A DNA stretch of 64,000 nucleotides. Origin: Cryptomeria japonica. Lineage: Eukaryota; Streptophyta; Pinopsida; Cupressales; Cupressaceae. Made by a program: the position numbers and the translations under genes. The stretch spans positions 207,914,244-207,978,243 of the forward strand of contig NC_081411.1 of NCBI RefSeq assembly GCF_030272615.1, given 5' to 3'. This document shows positions 54,748 through 63,840 of the stretch, piece after piece (the first letter of the stretch is position 1; the number at the start of each line of letters is the position of its first letter). The notes below the pieces were generated by a model. It made no database searches and was not told where the DNA came from. It saw only the letters and a program-made list of their open reading frames with translations.

Positions 54748-55847
54748 TGGACTTCAAAAGCACAGAGAGGGAGGGGGAGGGGGTGAATCAGTGACACCAA
54801 ATTAAACACTACTTCAAGCACTAACCTGTGGATGAACTTAACAAAGATTTTATACACAATGCATGCAATCCAAAATGATATAACAACATCCACAAAAAGT
54901 AAAGCATCCACCATAACACAAGTGTTTATACGTGGAAAACCTAAATAGGTAAAAACCACAGTGAGATGGAACTCACAAGTTAACTATTTTCAGTAATAGA
55001 TAACTAACCGGTTAAGGTCTACAAAGTGTTCTGCTAGGAGCGAATCTTGTTAGAGATCCCAAAGCTTGATTAGAAGCTTATACCTTGTTAAGAGTTGTAT
55101 CCTGTTAGGAGTAACCTCACTGGAGGATTTAAAAATCCAAACTAATGGATCACCTTGTTAGAGGATTTATACATTGAAGCTTGTTAGAACTTACCCGATT
55201 AAGGGATTTGATTATGTTGTAATGGTTAGAAAACAACAAGAATGGTTTGATCTGTTCTGAGTAGCACAATACTTGCTTGATTAGATCCTTCTAAGTACAT
55301 TCAACACTGCTCTTCCACACACCCTTCATCTTAACATTTATCACTCTTCAACAAAAAATTTCTCCCTTCATGCATACCATCAGTTACATAACATCTCTTT
55401 CAAATGATTCACTAAGATGTCTTTAAATAGACATTCAAATCTTATGTCGGCCTAAGGAAATCATGACACAATTTCCTAGGTGTAGTGTATCTGAACAAGT
55501 GACCATAACTCATCACAAAAATTTCCGCCAAGTAGTCGGTGCTGGTAACTCATCACAAAAATCAACAAATACCAGTTTGAATAAAACATATGAACCGTTG
55601 TCCTTGAGTCTCTGCTTGATCTCCATCTTGATCTTCATCTTGATGTCGACTTAGTATAACCATAGGTTGTCTCTTATGCACATACCGGTTGACAAAAAGT
55701 ACCGATTATAGATAAACCTCTAACATACCGGTTGACAGTGTAAACAATTGAAGTTACACCGGTAGTCAATATAATCATATTGTGTGTGAGAGTGTTTCAT
55801 CAACGACAACAAGTGATGAATTCATTACAATCATCATCAAGCCAACA
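54748..55847 (-). repeat. Copia-C 3' LTR
   Basis: Plus strand from about TGGACTTCAAAAGCAC (edge uncertain by 3 bases) to TCAAGCCAACA, about 1.1 kb. It has the G-rich complement of the C-tract (GAGGGGGAGGGGGTGAATC), a series of CTTGTTAGAG-like motifs at about 55035-55200, and is followed by ATCTCCCCCTTTGAC. A related piece lies in plus orientation at 30643-30960. Confidence 0.75.
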
Positions 55848-55910
55848 ATCTCCCCCTTTGACATTGATGACAACACTTAGTAAATTTTATAGTAATACTG
55901 CTAAGTGTGT
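55848..55910 (-). promoter_or_regulatory. Copia-C polypurine tract, LTR side
   Basis: ATCTCCCCCTTTGACATTG next to the LTR (complement of a GGGGGAGAT tract). The remaining 3' region is interrupted at 55910 by Copia-D and resumes at 60466. Confidence 0.78.
55906..55910 (+). repeat. Copia-D target site duplication, left copy (TGTGT)
   Basis: TGTGT before TGTTAGATAC; TGTGC follows the right end at 60466-60470 (four of five). Confidence 0.72.
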
Positions 55911-57353
55911 TGTTAGATACCATTGGCATATGATGAACCAGTATGTTGATATGATGATAATGTATGTTGTCATTGATGTCAATAAGTGTGAGTGAACCGG
56001 TATGCAGATTAAAAAAGTTGCTGAACCGGTATGAAGAGTCATGAGGAGATTCAGTGAACCCGTGTCGTGGTTTCACTAAGTGTGATTATCGGTTGGTAGT
56101 CTCAGCTCTATGGTTATCGATTTGGTGATCCAGCTTGTGCGATGAACCGTTGATACTCTATGATGAGTTAGCTAAGAGATGTGATCGAGGTGCCATGTCA
56201 GCTTTGTGCATGTGAAGGATTGAGGCATAAGAAGATTGACCACGTTTGAAGTCTACCTCGGGAATGATCATTCTTCTTAGTGGTATGAGAAGAGAGCGTG
56301 ATGGGTTACTGATTCCCATGTGTGGTGATGAATGAACGATGCAGATTGTCTTGTGATCTGTTTGAAATTGTAATGCTCTCTGCAATATGTTTGGACGGTC
56401 AGGATTGGACCGCCTGTGTTGTAAATCTAAGCATCTTAGGGTTTAGGGTTTATGTTACCGACCTATCTATTGTCTATAAGGTCGATGATGTTTTGTTATT
56501 GAAAATATGTTGGCAAATGTTGTGTGCATGTATCTGAGTGAAGAGATACTTGATACTTGCCAGACCAGTAAGAGGTAAACTGCAGAGTGTGATTGCAGAG
56601 TAGAGATATGAAAACGATCTGCCTTGGCATGTAGTGTTATTATTATCAGATCGTAGTTTTTCCTGTTGTCTTCTAATTATTTCAACAGATGGAAAATCCC
56701 TTTACCAGGTAGCTTTAACAGGCTTATTATAAAACATGTAACCAGGTGACTCAAGATCATTGAGTTCTTTAAATCCTCTAGTGAGGTAACCTTTAACAGG
56801 GTTTCAACCTTTAATAGGGTATATAGCCATCCCTTAACCAAGTGATCTCTAACAGGATCGATTCCTAGCATAACCTTATTGTAAAGTCTTTAACCAGACT
56901 AGGCTCTTAATAGGGCGAGCTTCAAAAGAGTTCAAAAGAAGTTTGTGGGTATTCATCCCCACCGTGGTTTTTCCCATTTGGTTTTTTCCAGCTGAAATAT
57001 TTGTGTGTTATGTGTTATGCATTTTTCATGTGATGTTTATGAAGTATTTGGTTGAAGGATTATGCATGCAGGGTTAATAGGTTATGGTATTTTTAGTATA
57101 CCACATGCATATGTTTATGGGTGAAGTTGATGTTGCATAATTGATTGTATTTGAAGTATTCAAACCTATCAGTTTATGGTGTTTGGTGTCTTACTGTGTT
57201 TAACCGGTATTGCCATGGTTAAGTTCAGTAATGGTGATAACTAGTTGCTATTGCTTTAGCTAGATAAGTTGTTAAGAGAGTTTTTACCTGTACTGATTCA
57301 CCCCCCCTCTCTCAGTACCGGTTGGGGTATCTGCTATTCATCATTATTCATCA
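55911..57353 (+). repeat. Copia-D 5' LTR
   Basis: TGTTAGATACCATTGG to TTATTCATCA, 1443 bp. It contains about ten TAACA(G)G/TAATAGGG/AACCAGG motifs at 56700-56910, GTGGTTTTTCCCATTTGG, and the CACCCCCCCTCTCTCAG tract near the end. Confidence 0.88.
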
Positions 57354-57355
57354 AT

Positions 57356-57367
57356 TGGTATCAGAGC
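57356..57367 (+). other. Copia-D primer binding site
   Basis: TGGTATCAGAGC two bases after the LTR end. Confidence 0.93.
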
Positions 57368-57424
57368 ACCTCCAGGCCCTCGGTGATATAAGCTTAACCG
57401 CTTGAGGTAAAAGATCCTACTGTA

Positions 57425-58138
57425 ATGATGAAGAGGGAAGGTCCTAAGTTCAATAGAGACAACTTTAAGATATGGAAGGACATAATGAAGATTTACATCA
57501 AGATTATGGGTGCTCAACACTGGAGCTATGTTGAGAATGAATTTGTAACTCCCATTGGCACTTTGATTGATGATCAGAAGAGAGAAATCCAAGAAAATGG
57601 GCAAGTCATGGAAGCCCTTATCAGCAGCCTGTCAGACATTGAGTTTATTGATGTACAAGACAAGGACACTCCTAAGGAGGTATGGGATGCCCTGGAAACC
57701 ATTTATGGTGGTGATGAGCATGTAAAGCAAGCTAAGGAAGAAAGCCTTAGAGGTAAGTTTGAGGACATGAGGATGGTTGAAGGAGAGACCATTCAACAAT
57801 ATGGTATTAGGATTAAGACTGTGGTTGGTGATATCAAAAGCACTGGTGGAACGATTGATGATGCCACTGTTGTTAGTAAAGTCCTTAGATCATTATTACC
57901 AATCTATGCAATCAGAGTTGCTGCTATCCATGAGCTAAGGTCTATTGATAAGACCAAGGTATCCTTAGATTCTATTATTGCAAAGTTAATTGTATATGAG
58001 TTGAATAGCTGTGATGGTAGTGTTCAGAAGATTGAGTCAGCCTTTAAAGCATCTACTGTACCATCCAAAAAGGAAAAGAAACTGGTACTAGTTATGAATC
58101 CAGACAATGCAAAGATATGGATGATGAAGAGATTCTGA
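57425..58138 (+). pseudogene. gag: Copia-D Gag, N-terminal domain
   Basis: 237 residues. FNRDNFKIWKDIMKIYIK opens the UBN2-type domain; TPKEVWDALETIYGG, LRGKFEDMRMVEGETIQQ and VVSKVLRSLLPIYAIRV follow. A frame change near 58110-58135 ends it in a wrong tail (AKIWMMKRF) while the next frame carries on with DDEEILMEFEALLAKRL. The domain itself is complete. Confidence 0.88.
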
Positions 58139-58710
58139 TGGAGTTCGAAGCTCTTCTTGCTAAAAGACTTCCGAAGGGAACCGGAAAATATAGAGGTAAA
58201 CATCCTTTGAGATGTTTTTCCTGCAATAAGATAGGACATATAGCTGTAAATTGCCCTAACAATGACAATAAGGATAAACTAGAGAGGTTCAAAAAGTATA
58301 AAGGAGGAAAGAAAAGAAATTGTCTAGTTGCTGTGGATGAAGGTGTCACTAATGAAGAATCAAAAGATGAAGAAAATGAAGACATAGTGTTTGTAGCAGT
58401 AAAGGAAGAAGTGTCTGACAAGAAAGTTCTTGTCTCTCGCATTGACAACTCCAATGAGTGGATAATTGATAGTGGTTGTTCTCATCATATGATTGGTGAC
58501 TGGAGAAAGTTTCTATCTCTGGAGGAATATGATGGAGGTGTTGTCAAATTTGGCAACGATGCACCATGCTTGGTAAATGGAAAAGGATTCATCTCACTGA
58601 AGAGTGGTGAAGTTATTGCCACTGGTAAACAGACCATAGGTAACCTATTTGAGTTGAATGCTAAGATAAGTCGGTGTCTAATGGTTAAGTTTGATGATAG
58701 TTGGATATGA
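58117..58710 (+). pseudogene. gag-pol: Copia-D Gag zinc knuckle and protease
   Basis: LLAKRLPKGTGKYRGKHPLR leads into the intact knuckle CFSCNKIGHIAVNC (about residues 33-46). After an acidic linker comes the protease: EWIIDSGCSHHMIGDWRKF with Asp-Ser-Gly, VVKFGNDAPCLVNGKG, and the pre-integrase ISRCLMVKFDDSWI. The stop at 58708-58710 replaces a tryptophan (usual LWHRRLGH); the zinc-site block HRRLCQMNFDN follows in the same frame. Confidence 0.87.
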
Positions 58711-58735
58711 CATAGGAGACTTTGTCAGATGAACT

Positions 58736-59410
58736 TTGACAACATTGTTAAAGCCGGTAAGAGGATTACCATTGCTGGACAAACTTGAGAATTCTTTGTG
58801 CAGAGAATGTCAACTTGGGAAGATGTCTTCCGCAACTTTTAAAGGTAAGTCTTTCTCAGCAGAAAATTTACTTGATCTTGTGCATGCTAATTTGTGTGGT
58901 CCTATGAAAACTAGAAGTATTCAGGGAGATATGTATTTTATGATTCTTACTGATGACTGCTCAAGAATGATGTGGGTCACATTCTTGAAAGACAAGTTTG
59001 AAGCATTTGGAAAGTTGAAAGCTTTCAGAGCATTAGTAGAGAAAGAAAGTGGTAAAAAGATAAAATGCCGGAGAACTGATCAAGGAGGAGAATTCACCTC
59101 TGATGAATTCAATAAGTACTATGAAGATAACGATATCAAGAGACAGTTGTATGCCCCAAGGACACCACAACAAAATGGCATAGCAGAAAGAAACAACATG
59201 ACTATAGTTGAAGTGGCTAGAACAATGCTGATCCAAGGAAAGGTAGCTCACACTTTTTGGAAGGAAGTGGTGAACACTGCAGTCTATACTATGAACCGAG
59301 TACTCATCAAGAGAGGCAAATATAAAACTCCTTATGAGTATTGGATCGGGAAAACTCCCACTGTGAGTTATTTTAAAGTGTTTGGTAGTAAGTGCTATGT
59401 CAAGAGAGGT
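58736..59410 (+). pseudogene. pol: Copia-D integrase
   Basis: LCRECQLGKMSSATFKGK gives the CxxC half of the zinc site. The core has DLVHANLCGPMKTRS (first catalytic Asp changed to Asn), MILTDDCSRMMWVTFLKD, CRRTDQGGEFTSDEF and PQQNGIAERNNMTI. TFWKEVVNTAVYTMNRV and FKVFGSKCYVKRGE follow. At KRGE the frame enters LTR sequence (RDGLLIPM) and stops at 59473. So the C-terminus, RT and RNase H are deleted. Confidence 0.88.
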
Positions 59411-60465
59411 GAGCGTGATGGGTTATTGATTCCCATGTGCGGTGATGAATGGATGATGCAGATTGTCTTGTGATATGTTTGAAATTGTAATGCTCTATGC
59501 AATATGTTGGACGGTCAGGATTGGACTAGCTGTGTTGTAAACCTAAGCATCTTAGGGTTTAGGGTTTATGTTACCGACCTATTTGTTGTCTATAAGGTCG
59601 ATGATGTTTTGTTATTGAAAAGTTGTTAGCAAATGTTGTGTGTATGTATCGGAGTGAAGAGATACTTGATACTTGCCAGACCAGTAAGAGGTAAACTGCG
59701 GAGTGTGATTGCAGAGTAGAGGATATGAAAAGGATCTGCCTTGGCATGTAGTGTTGTTATCAGATCGTAGTTTTTCCTGTTGTCTTCTAATCATTTCAAC
59801 AGATAGAAAATTCCTTTACTGGGTAGCTTTAATAGGGTTATTGTAAAACCTGTAACCAGGTGACTCAAGATCATTGAATTCTTTAAATCCTCTAGCGAGG
59901 TAACCTTTAACATGGTTTCAACCTTTAATAGGGTATATAGCCATCCCTTAACCGGGTAATCTCTAACAGGATCGGTTCCTAGCATAACCTTATTGTAAAG
60001 TCTTTAACCGGACTAGGCTACTAACAGGGTGAGCTTCAAAAGAGTTCAAAACAAGCTTGTAGGTATTCATCTCCACCGTGGTTTTTCCCATTTGGGTTTC
60101 CACCTGAAAAATATGTGTGTTATGTGTTATGCATTTTTCATGCGATGTTTATGAAGTATTTGGTTGAAGGATTATGCATGCAGGGTTAATAGATTATGAT
60201 ATTTTTAGTATACCACATGCATATGTTTATGGGTGATTTTGATGTTGCGTAATTGATTGTATTTGAAGTATTCAGACCTATCAGTTTATGGTGTATGGTG
60301 TCTTACCATGTTTAACCGGTATTGTCGTGGTTAAGTTCAGTAATGGTGATAACCAGTTGGTTTTGCTTTAGCTAGATAAGTTGTTAAGAGAGTTTTTACC
60401 TGTACTGATTCACCCCCCCTCTCTCAGTACTGGTTTGGGTATCTGTTGTTCATCATTATTCATCA
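59410..60465 (+). repeat. Copia-D 3' LTR, 5'-truncated
   Basis: GAGCGTGATGGGTTATTG onward aligns to 56289-57353 of the 5' LTR and ends TTATTCATCA. The missing part is the first ~375 bases. Confidence 0.87.
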
Positions 60466-60470
60466 TGTGC
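60466..60470 (+). repeat. Copia-D target site duplication, right copy (TGTGC)
   Basis: See 55906-55910. Confidence 0.72.
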
Positions 60471-60629
60471 ATGCATAACAAATTTACACATTTATTCATG
60501 CTCCCCCTTAATGCATACATTATACAAAATTTTCAAAAACACATACATATTGCTACTCCGCCTTTGACAACAATACCAAATTGAAAAAGCATATACAACA
60601 GTAACAAAAAAAACTATATCAAAGTTCAA
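60471..60629 (-). promoter_or_regulatory. Copia-C 3' region with further polypurine tracts
   Basis: Plus-strand complements CTCCCCCTTAATGC (about 60502-60515) and TACTCCGCCTTTGACAAC (about 60553-60570) are additional polypurine tracts between the accessory frames and the LTR. Confidence 0.6.
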
Positions 60630-61174
60630 TCAGAAGCAAGTCTCATGAAAATAACATAGTAGCTTGTCTTCAATTGGTCCTAATATACTTAAAGAGTCAT
60701 CATCATCATCTTCGAGTTGTTTTTGCTTTTCCGATTCAGGGGATACAACCTTAATGATAGGTTTCTCTGTATTATGCTCTGTTGTCTTTTCAGGGGAGTG
60801 TGTGGCAACATTTTTAGTAGTCTCCTTTTGAATTTCTTGAATGACTGGTGAAGATTGGGGTTTCTCCAGTTGTTCTGTTGTCGGTGGATTGTCCACTTTG
60901 AGTTGAGTAGCCGGTTGCTCAACTAGTGTAACCTGTACATTAGTGATTGTTGGGGGCTCCATATCTGGTATAGTGTTGTCTCCAGATAGGTCCACTATGT
61001 TCTGAACATTAACATCAACAAGAATAATGGAATCATCCTTCTTCTTGAGTAGATAAACCTCAACAAGTTGAATAATCTCCTGTTCATCCATTTCCGGTGG
61101 AGTAACATCATCAGTAGCATTATCCTCATTCATAGAGGATTGTATGAGCTCTTCCATCCGTTTGATATCACAGG
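60630..61174 (-). CDS. Copia-C accessory frame, C-terminal part (acidic)
   Basis: 175 open residues from 61157, acidic and Pro/Thr/Glu-rich: DDVTPPEMDEQEIIQLVE, TIPDMEPPTITNVQVT, KPIIKVVSPESEKQKQ, then an Asp run (LEDDDDDSLSIL). It lies one frame away from the upstream frame (62269-61406, 61363-61175), probably after a small indel near 61170. No domain, signal peptide or membrane segment recognised. Its place just before the 3' polypurine tracts suggests an accessory protein of Copia-C; function unknown. Confidence 0.45.
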
Positions 61175-62269
61175 CTATATGATGAGTCTTAGTCTCAATG
61201 ATTTCTTTTTTCCACTGAGTAACTTCAGTCTCCTTGATTTAAATGTAAATTGAGATTTTTGTCGAGCAACTAAAGCACTAATATTATCCTTAGGAAAATA
61301 TTGTACAAATACCTTATCAATGATTTCTTTTTCTAATTTGATAGCTTCCTCCCATTTATTCAAAAGAATAGTATTTAAAGCATCTGAGATATCCTTTTCT
61401 AATTTTTATGGATATCTACTGTAATGACACAGATGAGTGATTACTTGTTGAATCACTTGCTCTTTCTCATCTTTAGTGAAGGAATCAAAATGCTCCTTTA
61501 CATTGTCAAACCTATTCTTCCTCAGTGTCTTGATTGTCCTTTCAAAATGGGTTTCACGTTTGAAGGATGCTATATCAATAGGCACAGTTGCCTTTGGCAC
61601 TTCCTTAATCTTTTTGGATATTCTGCTGGTTGCTTTTACTTTCTTTGGTTCTTCATCCGAATTCGTTCCCTTAGACTCTGGTTGCAAAATTAATTTTCTG
61701 CCTCTCTTCTTTGTCTCTTCCTTAGTATATACTTTGGGATCTGGTTCCTTTTTGGTTAGGACACTCCTGGTAACCCTAGTACTCTTTGTTGGAGATGCTT
61801 CATCAGGCTTTTTATTCTTTCCTTTAGTACTTTTAAGAGGTGCACTACTGGTTTGTGCCGGTGCCTCTTGGATTGCCACAATGTCCAATTTTGCCTGCTT
61901 TTTGTCTATAGGCGATGCTAATAGAGTATTAGCATAACCAACTAGCAGATCATGGTTAACCTCATAACTCATGTCTTCCATTTCTTCTTCTCTAGGATCA
62001 ATTGCTTGCATTAAGCAAAAGTCAGTGGCAACGGTGAAGATTATGTCCTTCTCAAAGTGTTTTACCACATCTTCCGGTAGCCTCATTCTCATAGTCATCT
62101 TCTTTTGGAACTCGTTGAAATACCTATTCAGAGCAACATGGAAAGTATTCTTCACAACCTTGATGTTGTTCTTAATTTGTGCAGAGACCGGTGAGTCCTT
62201 TGACCACTCAGTGTCTCCAATTCCTGGTAGAAAGTTCTGAAAATAAAAGAATAATCCGACCAATAGCTG
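61175..62269 (-). CDS. Copia-C accessory frame, N-terminal part (basic, nuclear-like)
   Basis: One minus-strand frame with a single stop at 61408-61406. About 290 residues before the stop: VSAQIKNNIKVVKNTFHV, MRMRLPEDVVKHFEKDII, DPREEEMEDMSYEVNHDL, then a Lys/Ser/Thr-rich part with nuclear-signal-like clusters (KSTKGKNKKPDEASPTKS; KEETKKRGRKLILQPES) and ERTIKTLRKNRFDNVKEHF. After the stop it continues with LNKWEEAIKLEKEIIDKV. The first residues of the longest open frame (from 62284) come from Copia-A LTR, so the true N-terminus is lost. I do not recognise the family. A hydrophobic stretch (LLVGLFFYFQNFLPG) lies at the truncated end. Confidence 0.5.
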
Positions 62270-62570
62270 ATCTTGCTTGTACACTGGTCATGACCTTTGC
62301 AGGCTGACAATCACTCACTTGGTTAATTTGACTTCTCCATGTCAACACATCACTTACCAGTTGACATCCTTTCCTTACCGATGTTCTGTAACACAAGGTG
62401 ATATCAAGGATATCTCATCTTGTACTCCTACGTGACAGTGTTGCACATACATCTCTCATACTGATAGTCATTCCATACCGGTTGACATCAATGATATTAA
62501 TACCAACAATTTATCATATCGGTTGCATTCTGCTATACCGGTTGACATCAATGACAACACTATGCCAACA
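62270..62570 (-). repeat. Copia-A 5' LTR remnant
   Basis: Matches 51405-51706 of the 3' LTR (from TGCTTGTACACTGGTC to CACTATGCCAACA). The missing 2.2 kb ended in the deletion that joined it to Copia-C. Confidence 0.85.
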
Positions 62571-62885
62571 AATATTGTGGGATTTGAATCTCTTTGAATA
62601 ACCCTTTGAAAAAATGAACTGGTTCGTGAACTTGTTTAGTTTGTTGCCATTGAAATGGTTTTTTCGAAAACATTGTCGGACTTCAAACAAACTTTGAAAA
62701 CTTATTTGGTTCGTGAACCTGGTTTTGAAACCAAGTGAAATGGCTGAATTTTTTTTTGTAAGTTTGTGAAAAGAAGCATATTTAGATAACCTAGTTAGGA
62801 TTTCTTCATTCTTATTAAAATTGAAAGAAATAAAAAAAATTGAGGATATGAGGATAGCACAAATACCTAGGATGCTCCTACATCA
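62571..62885 (-). repeat. Gypsy-2 5' LTR, second segment (starts with AATAT duplication)
   Basis: The AATAT copy (62571-62575) and then sequence matching 43570-43859 of the other LTR (GAACTGGTTCGTGAAC; GCACAAATACCTAGGATGCT). It ends about GCTCCTACATCA; the following CATAT is the candidate target duplication. Confidence 0.8.
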
Positions 62886-62984
62886 CATATTTACAACAAT
62901 GAAGAGGACTCATCTATTGTCTTTTTTGATCCTTGCATGAAAAATAACTAGTCAACATTTTCATGCAAAACTTGAACCAAGAAA

Positions 62985-63840
62985 TGTCATTTCACTTATA
63001 GGTACATTGTGCGACCACTTTTGATGAGATAATTGAAAAGTAGGTATCTATTGAAAAGGCCCTTATAGATGAAGACTTATTCAAGATTTATAAAGAAAAC
63101 AATAACAAACAATTTGATGACAACTCAAAGTTTTGGGTTAAAAAAAGGAATGTTGTGATTAATGGAGTCACTGACACCAAACATGCGTAAGTAACAAACA
63201 CATTAAGTTCTTATTAAAGTTTAAATATATCTCATGGCACCAACACTATTTTAGTTGTCAAGGTCAACCAAAACAAAATGACTGAAACAATCCTAAATGA
63301 AAATTCACTACCTTTAGGGAACTAATGGATGTCGTGTTCAAGAAACCAGTGCAAGAAAACATGGTAATGTTTCCCATGCCATAACCTTCTGACGAATCCA
63401 AACCAAAACCATTCTTGTACAAGGAAAATGAATATTGTGACTATCATAGGATTAAAGGTCATACCATCATTAAATGTATGGAGCTGAAAATCTACATTTA
63501 AGACCTCATTGACCACATAGATATATTAATCAAGGAGTCCTATCGTCACCAAACGACCAACTCAAAATATATCAAAAATCATTTCCAAAGCATTCTCAAA
63601 GTAATGTATCCTCATCTACTAATCTCGGCCAAACCAATACCCCATAAAAATACACTTATAATGTTAGCTATAACAAAGTCCCACATAACTATGATAATGA
63701 TGTGGGATGTATCACCCATAACCCCTTACAAGTTGCAATGATCAAATTAAACCTAAGAACCTTGGTTGTGTTGTCACCACTGGACAATGTAAGGTCACTA
63801 CCCTGGGACAATCCACCTCAATATCTTAAAGCTCCCAATA
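62985..63840 (+). pseudogene. gag: Ty3/gypsy Gag remnant (CHHC knuckle type)
   Basis: Plus strand: TTFDEIIEK, a stop, VSIEKALIDEDLFKIYKE and NSKFWVKKRNVVINGV are the end of a gypsy capsid region. After a break comes PFLYKENEYCDYHRIKGHT with the knuckle CDYHRIKGHTIIKC, then ELKIYI-stop-DLIDHIDILIKE. Further on, MIKLNLRTLVVLSP may lead to protease. Frames change and stops occur. The knuckle form and its DLID tail match the minus-strand gypsy remnant at the start of the window, so both belong to one lineage. Confidence 0.65.

Larger units (their letters stand above)
55911..60465 (+). mobile_element. Copia-D, internally deleted copia element
   Basis: Plus strand, innermost layer of the nest. It has a complete 5' LTR, primer site, gag, knuckle, protease and integrase, then jumps at about 59410 from the integrase C-terminus straight into the 3' LTR. 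The deletion removed RT, RNase H, polypurine tract and the first ~375 bases of the 3' LTR. AAGAGAG and GAGCGTGATGGG at the junction give microhomology. The two LTRs are still very similar, so it is fairly young. Confidence 0.88.
54748..62269 (-). mobile_element. Copia-C, 5'-truncated copia element with accessory frames
   Basis: Minus strand, inserted in Copia-A gag. It keeps the 3' LTR, polypurine tracts at 55848 and about 60500-60570 (split by Copia-D), and two accessory reading frames (62269-60630). Its 5' end is lost: at about 62270 the sequence passes directly into Copia-A LTR. No gag or pol remains, so membership rests on the copia-type LTR and polypurine signature. The accessory frames lie where Sirevirus elements may carry an envelope-like gene, between pol and the 3' LTR. 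Confidence 0.65.
49156..62570 (-). mobile_element. Copia-A, gag-only copia element, rearranged and nested
   Basis: Minus strand. 3' LTR 49156-51706, repeated polypurine tracts, about 1.1 kb of non-coding DNA, then a Gag of the Copia-1 type (54745-53008) with no protease, integrase or RT. Copia-C interrupts Gag at about 54746. Only the first ~300 bases of the 5' LTR remain (62270-62570); the rest of that LTR, the primer site and the Gag N-terminus were lost in a deletion that also removed the 5' end of Copia-C. The outer AATAT duplication shows both outer ends are original. Confidence 0.82.
42921..62885 (-). mobile_element. Gypsy-2, decayed CRM-like Ty3/gypsy element containing a nested copia stack
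   Basis: Minus strand. 3' LTR 42921-43859; integrase, RT, protease and gag pieces between 44.3 and 48.4 kb; primer-site complement at 48483-48492; 5' LTR 48497-49155 resuming at 62571-62885 after a 13.4-kb insertion. The Copia-A duplication AATAT (49151-49155, 62571-62575) shows the insertion lies inside the LTR. Domain sequences (LGRPWQYGR; YLDDILIF; PQTNGQTEVVNRSLGNLLR) look like the CRM group of chromoviruses. Frames are broken throughout, so it is the oldest layer of the nest. Confidence 0.85.

Noticed and set aside
54456-54959. 167-residue minus-strand frame as a gene
   Set aside because: It runs across the Copia-C LTR junction and uses a different frame from the recognisable acidic Gag segment.
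61476-61937. Plus-strand 153-residue frame
   Set aside because: Shadow of the Copia-C accessory frame; Phe/Leu/Ser-rich composition typical of antisense to Lys/Glu-rich coding DNA.
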